In this document: piece by piece, positions 33,981 to 43,849 of the stretch
How the letters are laid out: the number at the start of each line of letters is the position of its first letter
Position numbering within the stretch: position 1 is the first letter of the stretch
Assembly (NCBI GenBank): GCA_947489665.1
Contig: CANLEH010000006.1
Span: forward strand, 230,151-294,150
Direction of reading: 5' to 3'
DNA: 64,000 nt
From: an uncultured Roseicyclus sp.
GTDB taxonomy: Bacteria > Pseudomonadota > Alphaproteobacteria > Rhodobacterales > Rhodobacteraceae
The notes under the pieces: generated by a model
Databases searched by the model: none
What the model was told of the DNA's origin: nothing
Seen by the model: only the letters and a program-made list of their open reading frames with translations
Translations under genes and position numbers: made by a program

Positions 33981-35698
33981 TCGGCAGGGCGCGGCGCAGC
34001 CCCGTTGGTCGGGGCGTCTGATGCCTCTGGCGCGAGCGCATCGAGGGCCTCTGGCGCCGCACTCTTGGCGACGGGGCGGTCGTTCAGCGCGCTTTCGGCC
34101 AGGCCTTCGACACCATTCTCAAGGCTCAGGCCCAATTCATCCCCCAATTTGCGCAGGGCGGGCATCTGGACGGCCATGCCCATGATGCTGTCGAGCGCCT
34201 GGTTGACCACGGGCTTGTCGCCCGTCGCCGCGCCATTGCCACCGCCACCATTGGCACCACCGAGCCCACCGACCTGATGGATCTTGATCGAGTCGATCTT
34301 TTCGACCGGCTTGACCATCTGCTCCATGATGGCAGGGATCGCCTCAATCCGGGCCATGTCGACCTTCATGCCAACGATCTGTTCCGAAAGCGCGTTCTCG
34401 GCCTCGGTAATGGCACGCGTACCTTCGGCTTCGGCCAGCATGTCCTTCTTCTTGGCGTCTGCACGGATCGAGATCGCGTCGGCCTCGGCCTGTGCTTCTT
34501 CGCGGCGCGCTTCGGCGCGGTCGGCAGCGGCGGCTTTCTCTGCCTCTGCTTCAACCCGTACGCGGGTCGCGGCGCGTTCGGCTTCCCGCGCGGCTTCGAT
34601 CAGCGCAATCTGCTTCACGCGCTCGGCCTCTGCCACTTCGCGGGCCGTGGCCACGGCCTCGGTCGCTTTGGTGGCCTCAGCCCGGGCGAGGTCCGCGGAG
34701 GCACGGGCGCGGCTTTCTTCTTCGGATTTCTGCTGAATGATGATCTGGCGTTCCTGTTCGGCCACCTCCAGCTCACGTTCCTTGGTGATCTCCGCGTCGC
34801 GAATGTTGCGTTCTCGGGCGATTTCGGCCGAACGCACCTGTTCTTCGCGGGCAATCCGGGCGCGTTCGCTTTCGCGCATCGAGTCTTCGCGGCGCAGGGC
34901 GATCTCCATTTCCTGCGCGGCCTTCATCGTCTCGATCTGCTGGACCTGTGCGATGGCCGCCTGCTCTTCATCCTGCTGAATGGTGAGTTTCTGACGCTCG
35001 GCCTCCATTGCGGCGCGGCGCACGGCGACGTCGGCTTCTGCGTCGATCTCGGCGCGCTCTTTCTTCGATTTCGCGATCACCTCGGCCAGCTTGCGCATAC
35101 CGACGGCGTTAAAGGCGTTATTTTCATCGAGCGCTTCAAACGGCGTTTGGTCGAGCGCGGTGAGCGAGACCGATTCCAGCGACAAGCCGTTCTTCAAGAG
35201 GTCCTCGGAAATTGCGTTCTGCACCTGCTGGACGAAGTCCGAGCGGTTCTCGTGCAGGCCATCCATCGTCATTTTCGCGGCCACGGCGCGCAGGCCGTCG
35301 ATCAGCTTGCCTTCGATCATCTCGCGCAGCTGATCCACATAGAAGGTCCGGTCGCCCAGGGTCTGCGCGGCCCGTGCGATGCCTTCTTCGTTGGCCATGA
35401 CGGAGACGTAGAATTCCACGCCCACATCCACACGCATCCGGTCTTGCGTAATTAGCGCGCCTTCGCCCGTCCGACGTACTTCGAGGCGCAGGGTTTTCAT
35501 GTTCACGGGGCTGATTTCGTGCAGAAGGGGCACGACAATCGTGCCACCATCCATGATGACCTTCTTGCCGCCTGCACCCGTTTTGACCAGCGCGACTTCG
35601 CGCGTGGTGCGTTTGTAAAGACGTCCGACGACCAGTCCGACGAAGACGAGCGCCGCAATGACGGCGATGACAATGATGCCAAGAAATCCAAGTTCCAT
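33977..35698 (-). CDS. flotillin-like (YqiK/FloT) protein
   Basis: This 573-residue protein has an N-terminal transmembrane or hairpin segment (residues 5-25), an SPFH/Band 7 domain to about residue 190, then a 270-residue coiled coil dense in Ala, Glu and Arg. The C-terminal tail holds a Gly/Asn-rich linker (GGLGGANGGGGNG). Flotillins oligomerise under the membrane and organise lipid microdomains. The preceding gene encodes a YqiJ-type partner, as in E. coli yqiJ-yqiK. Confidence 0.92.
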   Translation of the reverse strand: MELGFLGIIVIAVIAALVFVGLVVGRLYKRTTREVALVKTGAGGKKVIMDGGTIVVPLLHEISPVNMKTLRLEVRRTGEGALITQDRMRVDVGVEFYVSVMANEEGIARAAQTLGDRTFYVDQLREMIEGKLIDGLRAVAAKMTMDGLHENRSDFVQQVQNAISEDLLKNGLSLESVSLTALDQTPFEALDENNAFNAVGMRKLAEVIAKSKKERAEIDAEADVAVRRAAMEAERQKLTIQQDEEQAAIAQVQQIETMKAAQEMEIALRREDSMRESERARIAREEQVRSAEIARERNIRDAEITKERELEVAEQERQIIIQQKSEEESRARASADLARAEATKATEAVATAREVAEAERVKQIALIEAAREAERAATRVRVEAEAEKAAAADRAEARREEAQAEADAISIRADAKKKDMLAEAEGTRAITEAENALSEQIVGMKVDMARIEAIPAIMEQMVKPVEKIDSIKIHQVGGLGGANGGGGNGAATGDKPVVNQALDSIMGMAVQMPALRKLGDELGLSLENGVEGLAESALNDRPVAKSAAPEALDALAPEASDAPTNGAAPRPAE

Positions 35699-35761
35699 AA
35701 GGTGTCCTTTCTATGGGGGGGCGCCTGAAGGGGAAGGGCGCATTGAATGGGATCGTGCGGG

Positions 35762-36493
35762 TTACATCGGGATCAGTCTGAACCCGCCGGTGGGGCGATG
35801 GCGCAGCACAAGCACCTCTGTCCCCTGTTCGATTTCCGCCGCGTCCTGCATCGGCTCCGCGCGGAGGTAATGGGTGTTGCCGTAGCGATCCGTCACGCGA
35901 ACTTCGGCCGGGTTGCCGCGACGCGCCGTGCCTTGTGTGACCAGCCCGCGCCGGCGTCCGAGTGTGCGGGTGGACACCGACTGGCTTTCCGTCTTGGGCA
36001 GCAAACGGGCAAAGAGCGCTCCGAACCGGCCCGTGAACCACAAGGCGGCCACGGCGCATGGGACGACGGCAATCATGGCGGGCAGAGCAAATCCCATGGT
36101 CGACGACAAGGTGCCCTGCAAGAAAATACCTGCCGCTCCGAACGACAGAAACAGGCTCGCCAACCAGATTAGCGTGGGCATCTTGCCCAGACCAAGCCAT
36201 GACAAGGGCGACGCCCCGGCTTCTGTGGTGACTGGTGCTTCAACTTCCAGCTCATCCACGGCCAGTTCGAATTCGCCGGGATCGACATCGAAGGCGTCTA
36301 GCTCAACCTCCAGATCCAGATCGAGATCCATATCAGGGCCGTCCGCCAGATCGAGCTCAACCTCCGCCTCGCTCTCGCCAATCAGCGAGGCGCCAACGAG
36401 CAGCAGCAAAACCTCCAAGGCCAAAAGGCCAAAGAGAAGGGCAAGCGATACGGTAAAGGGCGCAAATGGCCCTGACAGAAGTGTGTCGAGCAT
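35762..36493 (-). CDS. YqiJ/NfeD-like membrane protein
   Basis: The 243-residue protein has a transmembrane segment at about 13-38, a very acidic loop (repeated Asp/Leu and Glu/Leu pairs, residues 43-75), two more membrane segments near 107-155, and a C-terminal OB-fold domain (GRRRGLVTQGTARRGNPAEVRV). OB-fold proteins of this class accompany flotillins and are thought to help their placement. It is the first gene of the operon, 63 bases before the flotillin gene. Confidence 0.85.
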   Translation of the reverse strand: MLDTLLSGPFAPFTVSLALLFGLLALEVLLLLVGASLIGESEAEVELDLADGPDMDLDLDLEVELDAFDVDPGEFELAVDELEVEAPVTTEAGASPLSWLGLGKMPTLIWLASLFLSFGAAGIFLQGTLSSTMGFALPAMIAVVPCAVAALWFTGRFGALFARLLPKTESQSVSTRTLGRRRGLVTQGTARRGNPAEVRVTDRYGNTHYLRAEPMQDAAEIEQGTEVLVLRHRPTGGFRLIPM

Positions 36494-36510
36494 TCGTTAA
36501 GGATCTCTGA

Positions 36511-36526
36511 TTGTATACTGGTGTAT
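36511..36526. promoter_or_regulatory. paired GTATAC palindrome before the flotillin operon
   Basis: GTATACTGGTGTATAC contains two GTATAC palindromes spaced by four bases, with TTG and CAA flanks (TTGTATACTGGTGTATACCAA). It lies 18 bases upstream of the YqiJ start, in promoter position. The half-sites resemble GntR-type operators in form only. Confidence 0.35.
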
Positions 36527-36673
36527 ACCAAACATAAGTGTTCACGGACCCGTTACAAGGGGCGCGCGCGGGAAGGGGGCGTGCAGTGACGTTAGAATTG
36601 CGGGGTTATCCGCACATTGCAACGGCATGGATTCCTCCAGTTTGCGACCGTTTTTGGGCGCGACCGGGCAAAG

Positions 36674-36701
36674 AAAAAGGCCCGCCACGGGGGCGAGCCT
36701 T
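36674..36701 (-). terminator. intrinsic terminator of eno
   Basis: On the minus strand AAGGCTCGCC and GGCGGGCCTT pair with one mismatch over a 5-base loop and run into TTTTTC, 23 bases after the eno stop. The rest of the 230-base gap to the YqiJ gene shows no gene. Confidence 0.85.
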
Positions 36702-36723
36702 GGAAAACACAATAAGCCGGACG

Positions 36724-38112
<1,389 letters not shown>

Positions 38113-38973
38113 TTAGGCCGCTGCCATCTGCTCGCGCCAAAGCGTGTAGAGGCCGGTGGCGATCACAATGCCTGCACCGATCAAAGTCAAAGCGTCGGGC
38201 CGTTCGCCAAAGACCAGCACGGCAAGGATCAACGCAAACACCAACCGCGAGTACCGAAATGGGGTGACAACGGCGATCTCGCCGATCCGCATGGCCGCAG
38301 TAATTGCGTAGTAGGCGACAAGAACGAAGGCGAGGCCGCCGATCAGATACAGCATTACGCGCGGCTCCGGCATCGCGGCACCCCCCTGGAAGGGCAGCAT
38401 TGCAAGGCCCGAGGCACAGACCGCGGCAAAGCCCCAGGCGGCAAGAAGGAGGGTCGAGACCGATTGCGGGATCGCACGTGTTGCCAGGTCGCGCGCCGCA
38501 AGGCCGATGGCTGCGGCAACGGCCAGAAGGGCCGCGGGCTCAAACGTGGCACCGCCCGGGCGCACGATCAGAAGAACGCCGCCTAGGCCCACAACAATCG
38601 CAAGCCAACGTCGCCAGCCAACATTTTGGCCAAAGACAAAGACCGCACCGATGGTCACAAGGAGCGGGTTGGCCTGAATGATGGCCGATAGAAGGGACAG
38701 GTCGATCAGGGCCAGTGCCGTCACAAAGCTGACCGTCGCGATGGCTTCCGCAACCAATCGCGCGATGAAGGGGGCGGTGAAAAGGGTAGGGTCAAAGACC
38801 CGTTGGCCCTTGGCTTTTGCCCAGAGGCCGAAGATCAGCGCACCGCCGCCGCCGAAAAATGCCATGACCTGGCCGACCGGCAAGGTGTTGAGGCTAAGCT
38901 TCAGGCAGGTATCGGCCAGTGCGAAGCCCAGGCTGGCCAGCACCATCCATCCCATGCCTTTGAGGTTGTCCAT
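38113..38973 (-). CDS. EamA/DMT family transporter
   Basis: This 286-residue inner-membrane protein has ten predicted transmembrane helices in two EamA repeats (first from MVLASLGFALADTCLK, second from AAAIGLAARDLATRA). DMT members export or import small metabolites; substrate unknown. It follows eno upstream on the same strand with a 111-base gap. A second, distinct EamA gene lies at 40668-41558. Confidence 0.88.
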   Translation of the reverse strand: MDNLKGMGWMVLASLGFALADTCLKLSLNTLPVGQVMAFFGGGGALIFGLWAKAKGQRVFDPTLFTAPFIARLVAEAIATVSFVTALALIDLSLLSAIIQANPLLVTIGAVFVFGQNVGWRRWLAIVVGLGGVLLIVRPGGATFEPAALLAVAAAIGLAARDLATRAIPQSVSTLLLAAWGFAAVCASGLAMLPFQGGAAMPEPRVMLYLIGGLAFVLVAYYAITAAMRIGEIAVVTPFRYSRLVFALILAVLVFGERPDALTLIGAGIVIATGLYTLWREQMAAA

Positions 38974-39111
38974 TCCGGCTCCGTTTTCTTTTAAGAGCCG
39001 GCCCGGTTGAGGCCGTCCCTGAGCGGGTCCATTCGGACCCAGCTCGAACTTTCAGGGGTTAACAAACGGTTAAGATTAGTCGGATTATGACTTAAAATCA
39101 GATGATTAATC

Positions 39112-39135
39112 CCTGGTTGCAAGCGTGCAACCAGG
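39112..39135. other. perfect 10-base hairpin downstream of the Fur-family gene
   Basis: CCTGGTTGCA and TGCAACCAGG pair perfectly over AGCG. The hairpin begins 12 bases past the regulator stop and lacks a run of T on either strand. It could end transcription without a U tract or stabilise the mRNA end. Confidence 0.5.
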
Positions 39136-39146
39136 ACCAATAATCG

Positions 39147-39560
39147 CTACTTTCGCTTTAGAGGTACCCCATAAAGCTCTAATCTATGGCCCTTCAGCCG
39201 ATAGCCCAGTTTCGTGGCGATCTTTTCTTGCAGGGCTTCGATTTCCGGGTCCACAAATTCGATCACTTCGCCGGAATTGATATCGATCAGATGGTCGTGG
39301 TGATCGCGTTCGGCATCCTCGTAGCGGGCGCGGCCATCGCCGAATTCCAGCTTTTCCAGAATGCCCGCCTCTTCGAACAGCTTCACAGTGCGGTAGACGG
39401 TTGCAATCGAAATCCGGGGGTCTTCCGCGCTGGCGCGTGCGTAGAGTTCTTCGACGTCCGGATGGTCGTCCGAGCCCTCCAACACCCGCGCGATGACGCG
39501 ACGTTGTTCCGTCATGCGCAGGCCCTTCTGGGCACAGCGGGCCTCGATCGTGTCGCTCAT
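39147..39560 (-). CDS. Fur family metal-responsive regulator
   Basis: This 137-residue regulator has the winged helix (MTEQRRVIARVLEGSDDHPDVEELY, ISIATVYRTVKLFEE) and the metal site HHDHLIDINSGEVIEF with later His in KGHRLELYG. The CxxC zinc pair of E. coli Fur is replaced by NSG, as is common in alphaproteobacterial Fur/Mur proteins, many of which sense manganese and control sitABCD and iron uptake genes. Irr is less likely. The start at 39560 is set by the family length. Confidence 0.9.
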   Translation of the reverse strand: MSDTIEARCAQKGLRMTEQRRVIARVLEGSDDHPDVEELYARASAEDPRISIATVYRTVKLFEEAGILEKLEFGDGRARYEDAERDHHDHLIDINSGEVIEFVDPEIEALQEKIATKLGYRLKGHRLELYGVPLKRK

Positions 39561-39645
39561 ACGGGTCTCTCCGGGCGCGAATTGGCGTGCGCCAGAGGTC
39601 ATATGGGATTTGCCCGCGCGGTAAAAGCCCGCGCGGACATGCTGC

Positions 39646-40515
39646 CTAGCCTTTGCGACCCGGTGGCAGTGGCGGGGCGGGGATGGGTTGCGAATAGGCG
39701 CGGGTGTCGTCGGACTTTTCCCATGGCTGATCAGGCGCGGCCCCATAATGGCCTGACATGCGCCGTTGCACATGCCCGCGCGCCTTGTCCTCCAACCCCA
39801 GCGCAGCTGCGAGGTCTTCGGCGAATTGCCGTTCTGCGGTGCTGTCCACATCGATGGCCGACATCGCGACGGCAAAGATCTGCGCCTTGAGAGCGGGATG
39901 ATCCGGCACGTCGCGCGCGAAATCCTGGACGTCAATGCGCGCGTTAAGCTCCTCCATCACAAAGGCCCGTTCGCCCGGATCCAAGCCTTCAAGATGGCGG
40001 GTCAACGCCTCACGCTCGGCCCCATCTATGCGTCCGTCCGCCTTGGCAGCCATGATCATCGCGCGGATCATGAGCGCGGCCATGGCCTCTTCATCATCGG
40101 TTGGCGGGTCGTCAGGCTCACCTCCATTTGTCAGGGCCTGGTTCAACCTGCGGCCAAAGGCCGGTTCGCGACCTGCGCCACCGCCGCCGGTCAGACCACC
40201 CAACAAACCGCCGAGCCCGCCCGCCGCGGCGCCGCTCCCCAGCATGCCGCCCAGACCGCCAAGGGCGTTTGAGCCGCCAAATTCTTCGAGAAGATCACCC
40301 AGGCCACCGCCCGATCGCCCGCCGGATCCGCCGCCTCCCAACAGCTGACCGATGCCGCTGGTCGATCCGCTACCCGATTGCGCGCGCAGCGCGTCGAGCA
40401 ATCCGCCCCCGCTGTTGCGTGACCCACTGCCTCGGTTTCGATTTGCGAGGGCTTGCGCGCCTTTTGTTGCCGCAACGCCTACCGCAACAGCGGCCAGTGT
40501 TCTCATCAGACTCAT
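39646..40515 (-). CDS. DUF533 (YebE-like, TerB-fold) protein
   Basis: The 289-residue protein has an N-terminal hydrophobic helix, a Gly/Ser-rich low-complexity region (about residues 28-115, with GGLGGMLG-type motifs), and a C-terminal TerB-like all-helical domain (AMAALMIRAMIMAAKADGRI, DGAEREALTRHLEG). DUF533 proteins are inner-membrane or envelope proteins without known activity. GGGGAGGAATGC precedes the ATG at 40515. It is 85 bases upstream of fur in the same direction. Confidence 0.88.
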   Translation of the reverse strand: MSLMRTLAAVAVGVAATKGAQALANRNRGSGSRNSGGGLLDALRAQSGSGSTSGIGQLLGGGGSGGRSGGGLGDLLEEFGGSNALGGLGGMLGSGAAAGGLGGLLGGLTGGGGAGREPAFGRRLNQALTNGGEPDDPPTDDEEAMAALMIRAMIMAAKADGRIDGAEREALTRHLEGLDPGERAFVMEELNARIDVQDFARDVPDHPALKAQIFAVAMSAIDVDSTAERQFAEDLAAALGLEDKARGHVQRRMSGHYGAAPDQPWEKSDDTRAYSQPIPAPPLPPGRKG

Positions 40516-40667
40516 CGTGCATTCCTCCCCGTGCATGGATCACCAGGGCCAAGCATTGCAGAGATTGGCCGTTCCACGAAGGGGTTTCGTGCGCAGGCCT
40601 TACCCGCAGCTTGACACCGCCGATGGCCCATGCCCTGTGCAAAGGGGTTGTCCGGAACGGAGCATTC

Positions 40668-41558
40668 ATGCCCTCAAAACCCCGCATTGATGCCTTTGGC
40701 GCCCTGTCCCTAACCGGGTTTGCCGTGCTTCTGGCGTTCAATCAGGTTGTCATCAAGGTTGTGAACGAGGGGTTGCAGCCCGTCTTCTTCGCCGGGCTAC
40801 GGTCGCTTGGTGGGGCGCTTCTGATCTTTGGCTGGATGCGCCTGCGCGGAATTGCACTGACCCTGCCGCGCAACACGCTGGTACCCGGCATTGCAATGGG
40901 CGCGCTGTTTGCCCTTGAGTTCGTATGCCTTTTTTGGGCGCTTGATCTGACCACGGTCACACGCACATCGGTGATCTTCTACACGATGCCGATGTGGATG
41001 GCGCTTGGTGCACATTTCTTCATTCCCGGCGATCACCTGACCGCTGCCAAGGGTGCTGGTCTTGCGCTTGCCTTTGCGGGTGTGGTCGTCGCCCTGACAC
41101 TGCGTGGAGAGGGGGGAGAGGCCTCACTCCTTGGGGATCTGCTGGCTCTTGCAGGCGCCATGGGATGGGCGGGCTTGGCACTGATGGCACGCGGCACGGC
41201 GCTGAGGCATGTCCGGCCCGAGGTGCAATTGCTGTGGCAATTGACGATCTCGGCGCCGTTGCTATTGGTGGCGGCCTTGTTTTTCGGGCCGCTGCTGCGC
41301 GCGCCTGAGGTCATCCATTGGGCCGGATTGGGCTTTCAGATCGTGGTGATCGTATCCGCAGGCTTTCTGTTCTGGCTCTGGCTGCTGTCGATCTACCCGC
41401 CCAGTTCGGTGGCCGCATTCTCATTCCTGACGCCAGTATTCGGCGTTTTGATGGGTTGGTTGATGTTGGGCGATGCGGTCGGGCCCGGCATCTTGATTGC
41501 GCTGGCCCTGGTTTGTGCCGGTCTGATCCTGGTCAATCGCCCGCCGCGCGGGGCGTAG
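40668..41558 (+). CDS. EamA/DMT family transporter
   Basis: This 296-residue protein has ten transmembrane helices in two EamA repeats, with FNQVVIKVVNEGLQPVFFAGLRSL, the TTVTRTSVIFYTMP signature in the first half and SSVAAFSFLTPVFGVLMGWL in the second. It is a metabolite exporter by family; substrate unknown. The start at 40668 is favoured by GGAACGGAG. The frame is open for 567 bases upstream, but that part is antisense to the DUF533 gene and not real. Confidence 0.9.
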   Translation: MPSKPRIDAFGALSLTGFAVLLAFNQVVIKVVNEGLQPVFFAGLRSLGGALLIFGWMRLRGIALTLPRNTLVPGIAMGALFALEFVCLFWALDLTTVTRTSVIFYTMPMWMALGAHFFIPGDHLTAAKGAGLALAFAGVVVALTLRGEGGEASLLGDLLALAGAMGWAGLALMARGTALRHVRPEVQLLWQLTISAPLLLVAALFFGPLLRAPEVIHWAGLGFQIVVIVSAGFLFWLWLLSIYPPSSVAAFSFLTPVFGVLMGWLMLGDAVGPGILIALALVCAGLILVNRPPRGA

Positions 41559-41565
41559 CGCGGGC

Positions 41566-43008
41566 TCAGGTGCCGCAGAAGGTTTGCTTGACGCGTTCGC
41601 CTTCTGTTGGTGCGCGTTGCAAATCCTCAATCTCAGGGTGGTCTGTAAAAGGATCGGCGAGGGCGGAATTCAATCGGTGGAAGGGGGCGTAATCGCCGGA
41701 TACGGCGGCCTGAATGGCCTCTTCAACGCGGTGATTGCGCGGGATCAGAGCCGGGTTGACGGCGCGCATCCCGGTGATGCGGTCGGCATCGGTGCGGCTC
41801 TCACGCCCAAGGCGGGCATGATACTCAACCAGCCATGGGTCAAACGCTACTGGTGCGGCGAAGACTTTGCCTGCATCCTGCGGTGTGTCCGAGCTGAGGG
41901 CCCGGAAGGTTTGCGTGAAATCCGCCCCCCCTTGCGCCATGCGATTGAGCAAGTCGAAGGCGAGCGCTGCATCGCCATCTTCCTCGGTTTCGAGCCCCAG
42001 CTTGGCGCGCAAGACCCGGTGCCATTCCGTGTCAAACCGCGCGGCAAAGCCGTTCACAGCCTCGGTGAAGTCTTCGATGGCGGCGTCTCGATCCGGCATC
42101 AACGGCAGCAACGCGGTCGCCAGTTGTGCCAGATTCCACGCGGCAATCTGCGGTTGGTTGGCATAGGCATAGCGCCCAAACTGATCGATGGAACTGAACA
42201 CCATCTCAGGATGGTAAATGTCCATAAAGGCGCATGGGCCATAGTCGATGGTTTCGCCCGAGAGGGTCATGTTGTCGGTGTTCATCACGCCGTGGATGAA
42301 ACCCACACCCATCCATGCCGCAATCAACTTGGCTTGGGCGACGATGACAGCACCAAGCAGGCCAGATGGCCCCTCCGCCTCCGGGTAGTGGCGGGCAATG
42401 GTGTGATCCAGCAGGGATTGCAGGGCATCGGTATCGTTGCGGGCAGCAAAATACTGGAAGGTGCCCACGCGGATATGGCTCGACGCGACGCGGGTGAAGA
42501 TCGCGCCCGGCATTCTGCCTTCGCGCAGCACGACCTCGCCCGTTTCCACCGCCGCGAGTGCGCGGGTCGTGGGAATGCCTAACGCGGCCATCGCTTCAGA
42601 GATGATGTATTCGCGCAGGACCGGCCCAAGCCATGCCCGCCCATCCCCCATGCGGGAATAGGGGGTCTGGCCGGCGCCTTTGAGCTGGATGTCAAAACGC
42701 GCGCCGTCGGGGGCAATAACTTCTCCCAGCATAACGGCGCGACCGTCGCCCAATTGGGGTGACCAACCGCCGAATTGGTGGCCCGCATAAACCTGCGCCA
42801 AGGGGGCGGCGCCTTCTGGCAGATCGTTACCCGCGAACAGGGCGGCTAGCGCCGCTTCATCCGATGGCAGCGTGAGGCCCAAGCGATCTGACAGCGCCGT
42901 GTTCACCGCGATCAGCTTGGGTGTTGCGACTGGAACGGGCGATTGTCGTGTAAAGAACCGCTCCGGCAAGGTGGCGTAGCTGTTGTCGAACGGGAAATGG
43001 GCGGTCAT
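41566..43008 (-). CDS. selO: protein adenylyltransferase SelO (YdiU)
   Basis: SelO is a pseudokinase-fold enzyme that transfers AMP to Ser, Thr or Tyr of target proteins, part of the redox stress response. The 480-residue protein has [24 protein letters not shown]-type [30 protein letters not shown] and the DYGPCAFMD motif with the metal Asp. It ends QTFCGT: the C-terminal Cys sits where eukaryotic SelO has selenocysteine and can form a disulfide. It is convergent with the EamA gene, 7 bases apart. Confidence 0.94.
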   Translation of the reverse strand: MTAHFPFDNSYATLPERFFTRQSPVPVATPKLIAVNTALSDRLGLTLPSDEAALAALFAGNDLPEGAAPLAQVYAGHQFGGWSPQLGDGRAVMLGEVIAPDGARFDIQLKGAGQTPYSRMGDGRAWLGPVLREYIISEAMAALGIPTTRALAAVETGEVVLREGRMPGAIFTRVASSHIRVGTFQYFAARNDTDALQSLLDHTIARHYPEAEGPSGLLGAVIVAQAKLIAAWMGVGFIHGVMNTDNMTLSGETIDYGPCAFMDIYHPEMVFSSIDQFGRYAYANQPQIAAWNLAQLATALLPLMPDRDAAIEDFTEAVNGFAARFDTEWHRVLRAKLGLETEEDGDAALAFDLLNRMAQGGADFTQTFRALSSDTPQDAGKVFAAPVAFDPWLVEYHARLGRESRTDADRITGMRAVNPALIPRNHRVEEAIQAAVSGDYAPFHRLNSALADPFTDHPEIEDLQRAPTEGERVKQTFCGT

Positions 43009-43068
43009 CGGGCGCTCCGGCTTGGATGCATGGTATGTAAGGCTGTGGGGCCAAGTTCACCAGTGGGC

Positions 43069-43506
43069 TTACGGCGACCAGAAATGGGTTTCGATATGGA
43101 TTGGGATCGGCCCGGTGTTGGGCACCATTGCTTCCCCTTCAATCACGATGATCATGGCGTCGGTGCCGCCGGAAACCTCAGTCACTTGCAGCTGGTCTGG
43201 GGCGAAAACCATGGGGGGTGAGGTGCTGGGTCGCTCAAGCCGCAAGTTGGTGACGGACCAGCCGCCATTTGCCTCGGCTTCCCGCAGGGACATGGACAGG
43301 AAAGGTGGGAGGGGGAAGCCCAGATGCATCTGCGCAAATGAAAGCTGCACGTCGCCGGGAAGGTCCGGGTCCATCGCAGGTATCGGGTTACGCGATGTCA
43401 GCGTTACGGTCTGACCTTCAATTGTCAGATGCGAAAGGGCAGGGCCATCGGCGCTGGCGGGCGTTGCGGTGGAGACTAGTCCGAGGATTGCCAAGCAACG
43501 GATCAA
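43069..43506 (-). CDS. secreted protein of unknown function
   Basis: This 145-residue protein starts with a signal peptide (IRCLAILGLVSTATPASA, cleavage before DG). The mature part is beta-rich with no known motif and no cysteine. The only start codon is a TTG at 43506. The reading frame is the same as that of the upstream gene and is separated from its TGA by just two codons. Reinitiation after the upstream stop is likely. I do not recognise the family. Confidence 0.6.
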   Translation of the reverse strand: MIRCLAILGLVSTATPASADGPALSHLTIEGQTVTLTSRNPIPAMDPDLPGDVQLSFAQMHLGFPLPPFLSMSLREAEANGGWSVTNLRLERPSTSPPMVFAPDQLQVTEVSGGTDAMIIVIEGEAMVPNTGPIPIHIETHFWSP

Positions 43507-43512
43507 CGCAAT

Positions 43513-43821
43513 TCACGCGTCTGGCGTTCCATAATGCTCTCGATACCAGAAGCGCCCATGTTCGATGGAGGGCGTTTGGATCAGAATCACCACGGCGAAG
43601 CCGATGATCCCGCCCACAATCGCGCCCATCACCATGCCCGATAGCCCAAGAAGAACCGCGCCGACCGCAACGATGATGCCGACGATCACAAGGTAGACCC
43701 AAGGCATGACGCCAATCTGCTTACGGCCCTGTTTGTTCATTTCCTTGAACCGCTTCATTTGCTCTTTGCGATCCAGGCCCTGGAGTTCGGGAACGGCGTT
43801 TGCGGACCAATAGATTTTCAT
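43513..43821 (-). CDS. small membrane protein of unknown function
   Basis: This 102-residue protein begins with a charged cytoplasmic segment rich in Lys, Glu and Met (KEQMKRFKEMNKQGRKQIG), followed by two closely spaced transmembrane helices with Gly-zipper-like spacing (IVAVGAVLLGLSGMVMGAIVG) and a short tail. CGGAGG precedes the start at 43821. I do not recognise the family. The next gene starts two codons past its stop. Confidence 0.65.
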   Translation of the reverse strand: MKIYWSANAVPELQGLDRKEQMKRFKEMNKQGRKQIGVMPWVYLVIVGIIVAVGAVLLGLSGMVMGAIVGGIIGFAVVILIQTPSIEHGRFWYREHYGTPDA

Positions 43822-43849
43822 GAATACCTCCGGTTTTTGAGCGCTCTGG

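Noticed and set aside
40101..40667. N-terminal extension of the EamA transporter
   Set aside because: This part is antisense to the DUF533 gene and Arg/Pro rich; the transporter begins at 40668 with a ribosome site.
43513..43515. In-frame TGA as a selenocysteine codon
   Set aside because: A signal peptide starts two codons later and no SECIS-like hairpin was seen directly after the TGA; two separate genes are simpler.
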